Shown here: piece by piece, positions 5,315 to 11,697 of the stretch
Position numbering within the stretch: position 1 is the stretch's first letter
Layout of the letters: each line of letters starts with the position of its first letter
Assembly: GCA_021107335.1 (NCBI GenBank)
Contig: JAIOSZ010000028.1
Coordinates: forward strand, 1 to 11,697
Direction of reading: 5' to 3'
DNA: 11,697 nucleotides
Source of the DNA: Desulfuromonadaceae bacterium
Lineage (GTDB): Bacteria; Desulfobacterota; Desulfuromonadia; Desulfuromonadales; Syntrophotaleaceae
Notes under the pieces: generated by a model
Database searches by the model: none
What the model saw: the letters and a program-made list of their open reading frames with translations, nothing else
Told to the model about the DNA's origin: nothing
Position numbers and translations under genes: made by a program

Positions 5315-8000
5315 AAACATGGCAATAACCAAAACAGATCTCTTAGCCGCCGCTCAGAACGGCGCTCTTGTGCTGACGGTTAATCAGCGCCTGGCCCGCT
5401 ATCTGGTGCAGGCCTACGATAGCCGCCTGCAGGAACAGGGCTGTACGGCCTGGAAATCCCCGACAATTCATTTTCACATGCAGTGGCAACGGCAAATGGC
5501 CGGTCTTCTGCATCTTGACGCCAAGACTCTGGCGCCGGTCCAGGCTTTGCGACTGTGGGAAAGGGCTGTGGAAGAGGAGGAACGGGACCTTGCTGGGGGC
5601 GGACTCATGCGGGTACCTGATGCCGCCAGAGCCGCGGCCCAGGCTCATCAGTTGCTGTGCGAATATGGTGCAACCTTCAAACCGGAGGATGGGGGAGAAG
5701 ACCATCGGGCTTTTTTGCGCTGGCAACGTCGCTGGCAACAACTGTGCCGCGAGGGGGGATGGGATGACCCCGCGTTGCTGCCGGGTCGATTGGTTCAGGC
5801 CCTGGAGCATACGGAGTTGCCCTTGCCGGGAGATCTGTGGCTGGCCGGATTTGACGAGCTCACCCCAACTATCGAAGCCTTGTGTCTGACGCTGCAGAAG
5901 AGGGGCGTGACCGTTCATCAGTGGATGCCCCAGGCCTGTCAACCTCAGTCTCAAGGACGGGTCGGCTATGCAGACCCTGATGAAGAGGTGCGCAGCTGTG
6001 CTCAATGGGTGCGTCGGCAGCTGGAAGACAACGTGGAACGCATCGGTGTCATCGCCGTCGATATGGCCGCCTATCAGCAACGTCTGCAGCGAATCTTTCG
6101 CGAAGAGTTGAGCCCGGCAGCTTTGCTGCCTGGAGCGGGCGCAGAGAAAGCTTTCAACCTGTCCTTGGGGACTCCATTGCTGAACGAAGGCATGGTGCTC
6201 GCCGCCTTTGAACTATTGGCCTTGGGCCGCCGCGTTTCCCTAGACAGCATCAGCTACTTGCTCCGTTCCCCTTTTGTCTGGGGATATTCCGCCGAAAAAC
6301 ACTCCCGTGCAATCCTCGACCGGGAACTACGCAATTTGCGGATGACGGAGCTGCCACTGAAAAACGTCCTTCATTTTGCCGAAAGGGGCTTCAAGAAAAA
6401 GCTGGGCCTCGCCGATATCTTTGCCCGGCAACTCGAAACCATCCAAACCGCTCTGGCGGACACCGATACGCGCCTGCCTGGGGCCTGGGCACGACATTTC
6501 GCCGAGGTACTCGATAACTGCCAATGGTCGCGGGATCGCAGCCTGACCAGCCGTGAATTTCAAGTGTTCACTGCCTGGAAGGAGTTGCTGGCCGGCACGG
6601 CTTGTCTGGACCCGGTTTCCAGGCCCATGCGCCGCGGTGAAGCCTTGGCCCTTCTGCGACGTTTGGCTGCCGAGGAAGTCTTTCAGCCGGAAGGTTCGGC
6701 AGGGCGAGTGCAAGTTTTGGGGGCTCTGGAAGCGACCGGTCAGCAATTCGATGCGCTATGGCTGATAGGTGCCCATGATGAGGCTTTGCCGGCTTCGGCC
6801 CGTCCCAACGCATTTATTCCGCCCCCCTTGCAGCGCTCTTTAAAGATGCCTCATGCCGATGCCGCGAGAGAACTCGATTTTGCCCATAAGATTGCCGAGC
6901 GGCTGTTGATTGCGGCGCCCCTGTTGGTGGTTAGCTGGCCGCTATGCATGGACGGCCGCGAGCGGCAGCCGAGCCCCTTGGTTCAGCACCTTCCCTTGAT
7001 CGAACCACGGCTGTCCGGTAGTCAGCGGCCAGCGTTGCTGATTCAGGAGGCTGCCCCGCCATTGGAAAGCCTGTGTGATGAGTATGGACCGGCGATTCCG
7101 GAGGGGAGCAGAATCTCCGGAGGCACGGCGATTCTTAAGGATCAGGCCTTGTGTCCTTTTAAGGCCTATGCTCGCCATCGACTGGGTGCCAGAGGACTTT
7201 CCACCGCCAGCGTCGGTCTTGACGGCCTTGATCGCGGCTCGCTGGTGCATCGCGTTCTGGAACTGTTCTGGCAAAAAACCAGAGACTGGCAGGGGTTGAC
7301 CACCTTGGATGCCGAGGATTGGAGCGAACGTTCTTTATCCTGTGTCGAACAGGCTCTGGATGAGCTGGACTCGGTCAGGCAGGTGTCCCTGTCGAAGAGC
7401 CAGAAACAGCTGGAAAAGCAACGCTTGCTAGGACTGCTTGGGGAATGGCTCGAGATAGAAGCGCAACGGCCGCCTTTCAGCGTCGAAACCATGGAGGCCT
7501 GGCATCGAGAGACCTTTGGCCCCTTGACCCTGCAGACCCGTATCGACCGCATAGACCGCTTGGCTGACGGCTCACAGGTTATCATCGACTACAAAACCGG
7601 TTTGGCCGCTGTTGGCGATTGGCTCGGTGATCGCCCGGTAGAGCCTCAGTTGCCTCTCTATACCCTTGATCGTCATGATTCTGAGCTCTCCGCTGTGGCC
7701 TTTGCCAAGGTCAAGCGTGGGGATTGTCCTTTTGTCGGCCTCGGTCGTGATGATGATTTACTGCCCGGAGTAGCCAGTGCCAGTGGCCACCGAAAGTTGG
7801 AAGGGACCGAGATTAGCCACTGGGATGATCTGCTGAAAAGCTGGCACCAGACCCTACATCAACTCGGTGACGGTTTTGCAAATGGGCAAGCTCAGGTCGA
7901 TCCGATTAACGCCCGACTGGCCTGCGATCGCTGTGATTTACAATCCCTTTGCCGAATCGCCGACCAAAATGGGCTCCAGGGGGATGAGGAACTGCTATGA
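5307..8000 (+). CDS. AddB-like DNA repair protein with iron-sulfur PD-(D/E)XK nuclease domain (TIGR03623-like)
   Basis: About 897 residues; probable partner subunit of an AddAB/RecBCD-like end-processing nuclease. The N-terminus (ALVLTVNQRLARYL) sits where a helicase would carry Walker A but has no GKT motif, so this part is a non-ATPase helicase-like scaffold. Residues about 485-548 (WLIGAHDEALP, then an Arg-rich helix) resemble the AddB motif-V-like region. The C-terminal nuclease shows CPFKAYARHRL (Cys616), LVHRVLE (His648), IDRID (Asp747) and IIDYKTG (Asp761, Lys763), then CDRCDLQSLC (Cys873, Cys876, Cys882). One Cys before and three after the nuclease core is the AddB-type [4Fe-4S] 'staple'. 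The start is uncertain: ATG at 5307 overlaps the vanZ-like stop by 8 nt, while ATG at 5319 gives 893 residues and lies 4 nt after that stop; neither has a good Shine-Dalgarno site. The stop overlaps the next gene by ATGA. It matches the ~900-residue 'probable DNA repair protein' family better than classical addB, so no symbol is given. Confidence 0.9.
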   Translation: MAENMAITKTDLLAAAQNGALVLTVNQRLARYLVQAYDSRLQEQGCTAWKSPTIHFHMQWQRQMAGLLHLDAKTLAPVQALRLWERAVEEEERDLAGGGLMRVPDAARAAAQAHQLLCEYGATFKPEDGGEDHRAFLRWQRRWQQLCREGGWDDPALLPGRLVQALEHTELPLPGDLWLAGFDELTPTIEALCLTLQKRGVTVHQWMPQACQPQSQGRVGYADPDEEVRSCAQWVRRQLEDNVERIGVIAVDMAAYQQRLQRIFREELSPAALLPGAGAEKAFNLSLGTPLLNEGMVLAAFELLALGRRVSLDSISYLLRSPFVWGYSAEKHSRAILDRELRNLRMTELPLKNVLHFAERGFKKKLGLADIFARQLETIQTALADTDTRLPGAWARHFAEVLDNCQWSRDRSLTSREFQVFTAWKELLAGTACLDPVSRPMRRGEALALLRRLAAEEVFQPEGSAGRVQVLGALEATGQQFDALWLIGAHDEALPASARPNAFIPPPLQRSLKMPHADAARELDFAHKIAERLLIAAPLLVVSWPLCMDGRERQPSPLVQHLPLIEPRLSGSQRPALLIQEAAPPLESLCDEYGPAIPEGSRISGGTAILKDQALCPFKAYARHRLGARGLSTASVGLDGLDRGSLVHRVLELFWQKTRDWQGLTTLDAEDWSERSLSCVEQALDELDSVRQVSLSKSQKQLEKQRLLGLLGEWLEIEAQRPPFSVETMEAWHRETFGPLTLQTRIDRIDRLADGSQVIIDYKTGLAAVGDWLGDRPVEPQLPLYTLDRHDSELSAVAFAKVKRGDCPFVGLGRDDDLLPGVASASGHRKLEGTEISHWDDLLKSWHQTLHQLGDGFANGQAQVDPINARLACDRCDLQSLCRIADQNGLQGDEELL

Positions 8001-11000
8001 AATTGACCATCACAGAGCCGCCGGATATTCAGGCACGGCGCCAGGCTTTAGAACCTACGGGGTCTTTTATTGTCCAGGCACCAGCGGGCAGCGGTAAAAC
8101 TGAATTGCTGATCCAGCGGGTGCTCGCCTTGCTCGGTGTGGCCGAGCAGCCTGAAGAAGTGCTGGCCATTACCTTTACCCGTAAAGCCGCCGGTGAAATG
8201 CGAGATCGTCTTGTGCGCTCTCTGGAATCGGCCCAGGGACCTGAACCGAACGCGGAGCACGCCCGCACCACCTGGCGTCTGGCTCGGGCGGTGCTGGAAA
8301 ACGATGCCCGTCACGATTGGCGGCTGTTGGAAAACCCGGTGCGCCTGACGGTACAGACCATCGACAGCTTCTGCGCCTCACTGGTGCGTCGTATGCCCTG
8401 GTTATCTCGATTCGGAGCTCAAGCCTCCATCGTTGAAGACGCCAATGAACTCTATCGGGACGCAGCCGAGAGGGTGCTGGCCCTGGCTGACCATAATGAT
8501 TCTTACGGCCAGGCCGCCTGTCAGCTACTGTCCCATCTCGATAATCGTATGGAACGGCTGAGGGATCTGCTGGTCGGTATGTTGGCCCGGCGGGATCAGT
8601 GGATGCGCCATCTCTACGGTCAACAGGCCGAAGATCAGCGACGGATTCTTGAAGGGGGATTATGCTCTCTGGTTGAGGGAGTGCTCCAGCGCTTGAATGG
8701 CCTGCTTTCCAGAGAGGAACAAGCCTCCCTGGTGCGAATGGGGGCCTTTGCGGCGTCTAACCTGCATGCCCAGGGGATCGACAACAGTATTAGCTGTTTG
8801 ATCGATTTGAGCACGTTCCCTGCGTCAGCAGCGGATGAAATCCAAACCTGGCGCGGCTTGGCCGATCTGCTGCTGACTCGTAGCGGTACCTTGCGTAAGC
8901 GCCTCGATAAAAACTGTGGTTTTCTCCCCGGTAAAAAAGAGCCCAATGCGTCCATGAAAGAAGCTATGGGCTTGCTGCTAGAGGATCTTGCGCAACGCCC
9001 GGCTGTCGTCGCCCTGTTTGACGAGGTACGGTCTTTACCGCCCGTGGTTTATGAAACGGAGCAGTGGCAGGTTCTGCAGGCTCTGGTGACCTTGCTGCCG
9101 CGAGCTGTGGCTGAACTCTGGCTGGTGTTCAAGGAGCGCGGCCAATGCGATTTTGTTCAAGTAGCCCTGTCGGCTGGACAGGCCCTTGGCGACGTCGATG
9201 CGCCGACCGATCTGCTGCTACATCTTGACAGCCGCATTCGCCACATCCTGGTGGACGAATTTCAAGATACCTCTTGGGGGCAGTTCTTGTTGCTGAAGAA
9301 GCTCATTGCCGGTTGGCAACAGGGTGACGGTCGCAGCCTGTTTCTGGTTGGTGACCCCATGCAATCTATTTATCGCTTTCGTGAGGCTGAAGTCGGTCTG
9401 TATCTGCAGGCTCGTCACCAGGGTATCGATCAACTGCATCTTGACCCCCTGTATTTGACGACCAATTTTCGTTCTCAGGCGGGGATCGTTGATTGGGTAA
9501 ACCAGGTATTCCCAAGCCTGTTTCCAGACTGTGAAGACGAGGCCTTGGGCGGCGTTACCTACGCGCCGTCGGTGGCTGCCCGCACTTCGCTGGAGAATCC
9601 GGCGATTACCTGTCATCCTATCGTTGGCCAGGATGATCGTATGGAGGCTGCGCAGGTGGTGGAACTGGTACGTCAGGCGAAGCTAGAGGACCCGCAGGGC
9701 AATGTTGCGGTACTCGTTCGAGCGCGACCGCATCTCAAAGAGATCTTGGCCGCCTTTCGCGCTGCAGGGCTGCGGTTTCGCGCTCAAGAGATCGATTCCC
9801 TTGCCGAGCGACCCGTAGCCCGTGATTTGCTCGCTTTGACCCGGGCTTTACTCCATCCTGGCGATCGAATTGCTCACCTGGCCGTGCTGCGCGCGCCATG
9901 GTGCGGTTTGAGCTTAGTGGATCTGCATGTCATAAGCGGCGAGACTCCCAATGTCACCTTGGCTGAACTGTTGCGCCAACCGCAACGCCTGATGGGACTT
10001 TCCTGCGACGGGCGCAATCGCCTGGAGCGGGTAGCGGCCGTGTTAAATCAATCCATTGCCCAGCGGGGCAGGGTGTCGCTGCGGGTCCTGGTCGAGGGTG
10101 CCTGGCTGGCCCTTGTTGGCCCCGGCTGTTTGGATGCGGCCGGGTTAGTCGATGCCGATGCCGTTCTGGGGCTGCTGGAAAAACTTGATCAAGGCGGTGA
10201 CCTGTTGCCCTTTGAGGCTCTTGCCGAGAAACTTGGTAAACTGTATGCGGCCGCTGATCCTCTGGCCGACGAATCCTTGCAGGTTATGACCATCCATAAG
10301 GCTAAAGGGTTGGAGTTCGATACGGTGATTCTGCCGGGTCTGGGTCGCCGGCCCCGTGGCGAGGACGCGGTACTTATGCGTTGGCTCGATTTGCCTGACA
10401 CCGGTCTGCTGCTGGCTCCTTTGGCGCCCTTAGGTAGTCAGAGCCGCGATGGTATTTACGATGCGATTGGACGCATCGAAAAGCAGAAAGGCGATATGGA
10501 GCTAGCCAGAGTCCTGTATGTGGCTGCGACCCGTGCAAAAAAACGTCTGCATCTATTGGGGTATGCCAGGCCAGTCGGCGAGGAGGAGTGCAGGCCGGAG
10601 AGCGGATCTTTCTTGGCGAAATTATGGCCGGCGGTAGCCGACGAGTTTCAAGGCGCTGAACGTTGTGATCCAGAGCCGAAGGAGGCGCAAAAAACGGTGG
10701 GGCGATTACAGAGGCTAGCTGGCGATTGGCAACTGCCGTCCTTGCCCGCCGGTTACCAAGGGGCCGCGCCGAATGTGCTGCAGCCTTCATCGGTGGCCCG
10801 TAAGGCAGAAGAAACAAATTTGCTGCCAGCAACGGAGGAGGGCCGCCATATTGGTACCGTCATCCATCAGTGGCTAGAATCTATTGCGCGTGATGGGCTG
10901 GGGGCTTGGCCGCCGGAACGCCTCAATGCCGAACAAGCCCTGTGGCGCATTCGTTTAGCCCAGTTGGGCATAGCTGCATCTCAACTGGATAAAGCCGTTG

Positions 11001-11356
11001 ACAAGGTGCTGCAGGCTTTGCAACAAGCTTTGCTAGGAGAGCGGGGCCGCTGGCTGCTGGCCGAACACGAACAGGCCGAATGCGAACTGGCCCTTTCCGG
11101 GATGGTCGATGGTCAACTGGTGCATGCGATCATCGACCGCACCTTCGTCTATGACGGAGAGCGGTGGATTATCGATTATAAGACCAGTGTGCCGGCAAAT
11201 CAGGAACGGCAGGCCTTTTTAGCCGAGGAGGGCGAACATTACCGAGGTCAACTCGACATCTACCGTCGTTTGTTCGAAGAATTTGAACCGACCCGAGATA
11301 GTCGTACCGCCCTGTACTTTCCGATAATAGACGGCTGGTACGAACTTTCGCCTTAG
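7997..11356 (+). CDS. AddA/RecB-like UvrD-family helicase with C-terminal PD-(D/E)XK nuclease
   Basis: 1,119-residue ATP-dependent 3'-5' helicase/nuclease of superfamily 1A, expected to unwind and trim double-strand DNA ends to load RecA. Motifs in order: Walker A APAGSGKT (28-35), Ia AITFTRKAA (57-65), TVQTIDSF region near 119-126, Walker B VDEFQDT (419-425), III LVGDPMQSIYRFR (450-462), IV TTNFRS (488-493), V MTIHKAKGLEF (764-774), VI VLYVAATRAKKR (839-850). The nuclease domain follows: IGTVIHQWLE with His957, IIDRTF with Asp1047, IIDYKTS with Asp1060 and Lys1062. All ATPase and nuclease residues are present, so the enzyme should be active. No iron-sulfur cysteine set is seen here; the partner protein carries it. 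The start ATG overlaps the upstream stop (ATGA, 7997-8000), which indicates translational coupling and near-equal amounts of both subunits. AddA is the closest functional name; RecB is less likely because no RecC/RecD follows. Confidence 0.94.
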   Translation: MKLTITEPPDIQARRQALEPTGSFIVQAPAGSGKTELLIQRVLALLGVAEQPEEVLAITFTRKAAGEMRDRLVRSLESAQGPEPNAEHARTTWRLARAVLENDARHDWRLLENPVRLTVQTIDSFCASLVRRMPWLSRFGAQASIVEDANELYRDAAERVLALADHNDSYGQAACQLLSHLDNRMERLRDLLVGMLARRDQWMRHLYGQQAEDQRRILEGGLCSLVEGVLQRLNGLLSREEQASLVRMGAFAASNLHAQGIDNSISCLIDLSTFPASAADEIQTWRGLADLLLTRSGTLRKRLDKNCGFLPGKKEPNASMKEAMGLLLEDLAQRPAVVALFDEVRSLPPVVYETEQWQVLQALVTLLPRAVAELWLVFKERGQCDFVQVALSAGQALGDVDAPTDLLLHLDSRIRHILVDEFQDTSWGQFLLLKKLIAGWQQGDGRSLFLVGDPMQSIYRFREAEVGLYLQARHQGIDQLHLDPLYLTTNFRSQAGIVDWVNQVFPSLFPDCEDEALGGVTYAPSVAARTSLENPAITCHPIVGQDDRMEAAQVVELVRQAKLEDPQGNVAVLVRARPHLKEILAAFRAAGLRFRAQEIDSLAERPVARDLLALTRALLHPGDRIAHLAVLRAPWCGLSLVDLHVISGETPNVTLAELLRQPQRLMGLSCDGRNRLERVAAVLNQSIAQRGRVSLRVLVEGAWLALVGPGCLDAAGLVDADAVLGLLEKLDQGGDLLPFEALAEKLGKLYAAADPLADESLQVMTIHKAKGLEFDTVILPGLGRRPRGEDAVLMRWLDLPDTGLLLAPLAPLGSQSRDGIYDAIGRIEKQKGDMELARVLYVAATRAKKRLHLLGYARPVGEEECRPESGSFLAKLWPAVADEFQGAERCDPEPKEAQKTVGRLQRLAGDWQLPSLPAGYQGAAPNVLQPSSVARKAEETNLLPATEEGRHIGTVIHQWLESIARDGLGAWPPERLNAEQALWRIRLAQLGIAASQLDKAVDKVLQALQQALLGERGRWLLAEHEQAECELALSGMVDGQLVHAIIDRTFVYDGERWIIDYKTSVPANQERQAFLAEEGEHYRGQLDIYRRLFEEFEPTRDSRTALYFPIIDGWYELSP

Positions 11357-11627
11357 GGATGTTGATGGTCGGCCCTGCAGGATAAGGGGTATAGGGCAGG
11401 TTGCTGTGACGCTCTGGTATAAAACAAGACAGTTTGGCTCGTAAGCAGACTCTTGCGCTGAAAGATTCTTGATTTTTACCATGATATAAGTCACTGTAGG
11501 TGAAACGCTGTTTTAAAATTTTGTGACGATTTGATATGAGTTTGCTTGATGCGCTGGAACCACTACCGACGTGCTGTAATTCATTCGAGCAAGAAACATT
11601 ATCCAGAGTTTAGAAAGGGGTAACATA
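11357..11627. other. Intergenic region between the AddA-like gene and the DUF4242 gene
   Basis: 271 bp without a credible gene. A weak stem (GCCCT 11372-11376 with AGGGC 11393-11397, 16-nt loop) follows the AddA-like stop but has no T-tract, so no clear terminator is seen. From about 11460 the sequence becomes AT-rich, with TTTTAAAATTTT at 11511-11522. The only promoter-like signal is an extended -10 at 11415-11423, far from the next gene. Confidence 0.55.
11415..11423 (+). promoter_or_regulatory. Weak extended -10 promoter candidate
   Basis: TGGTATAAA fits the TGn-TATAAT extended -10 pattern with one mismatch in the hexamer. The stretch 17 nt upstream (GGCAGG) is not a -35. Transcription from here would leave a leader of about 200 nt before the gene at 11628. 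This may be chance. Confidence 0.2.
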
Positions 11628-11697
11628 ATGCCGAAATACGTAATTGAGCGCGAAATTCCTGGAGCTGGGGACCTGACGGCTGAAGACCTTCAAGGTA
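11628..11697 (+). CDS. DUF4242-family small protein, N-terminal part (3' end outside window)
   Basis: Only the first 23 residues are visible: MPKYVIEREIPGAG, then DLTAEDLQG. This beginning is characteristic of the small DUF4242 family, ferredoxin-like-fold proteins of roughly 80-100 residues; the Streptomyces member SCO4226 is described as nickel-binding. A strong Shine-Dalgarno AAAGGGG (11614-11620) lies seven bases before the ATG and fixes the start. The role here is unknown. The 271-bp gap suggests its own promoter rather than read-through from the repair operon. Confidence 0.8.
   Translation, partial: MPKYVIEREIPGAGDLTAEDLQG

Noticed and set aside
5343..6080. 245-codon minus-strand open frame inside the AddB-like gene
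   Set aside because: Long antisense frames are common in GC-rich genes; no motif or start signal, and the plus-strand gene is well supported.
11372..11397. Possible terminator after the AddA-like gene (GCCCT/AGGGC)
   Set aside because: Only 5 bp of stem with a 16-nt loop and no T-tract.

Overview
The window is about 11.7 kb of GC-rich bacterial DNA. It holds a copper/heavy-metal resistance cluster on the left (1-4602) and an AddAB-type DNA repair operon on the right (4919-11356), and it is cut inside a gene at both ends. Purine-rich Shine-Dalgarno sites, tight spacing, periplasmic (signal-peptide) metal proteins and an RND pump indicate a Gram-negative bacterium. The protein mix (CusA-type pump, YHS plus metal-binding-domain copper ATPase, ZraP-like protein, DUF4242 protein, and the helicase/nuclease pair) would suit a deltaproteobacterium/Desulfuromonadia-like lineage. 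That placement is inference; beta- and gammaproteobacteria also carry related gene pairs.

Metal region. The 3' part of a CusA-type RND copper/silver efflux gene (1-915) is followed by a 219-bp spacer carrying a ~100-nt imperfect inverted repeat (950-1052) and a second smaller hairpin (1083-1113). Next are a secreted protein with a His/Met-rich stretch and a YtkA/FixH-like domain (1135-1653) and a P1B copper ATPase (1687-3996) whose N-terminus has a YHS domain plus a short CPMHP/CxxC metal-binding domain instead of HMA domains. A strong hairpin (4021-4063) lies between this run and a convergent ZraP/CpxP-like periplasmic gene (4602-4090, minus strand), and probably terminates both. Together the genes would move Cu(I) from cytoplasm to periplasm (ATPase), bind or buffer it there (His/Met protein, ZraP-like protein) and expel it across the outer membrane (RND pump).

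Intergenic 4603-4918 separates the two divergent units. It holds a 29-nt hairpin and a perfect 14-bp palindrome that could be an operator.

Repair region. A small VanZ-family membrane protein (4919-5314) overlaps or abuts the start of an AddB-like protein (5307-8000), which in turn overlaps an AddA-like UvrD/RecB helicase-nuclease (7997-11356) by ATGA. The AddB-like protein lacks a Walker A motif but has a PD-(D/E)XK nuclease with four cysteines arranged as an iron-sulfur 'staple'. The AddA-like protein has all superfamily 1A helicase motifs and its own nuclease. The pair probably forms a two-nuclease double-strand-break end-processing enzyme, functionally like AddAB/RecBCD.

After a 271-bp gap with only weak signals, a DUF4242-family gene begins at 11628 and leaves the window. 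I did not find tRNAs, rRNAs, CRISPR arrays, insertion sequences or integrase genes. The best candidates for something undescribed are the long inverted repeat before the His/Met gene and the coupled VanZ-AddB-AddA arrangement.
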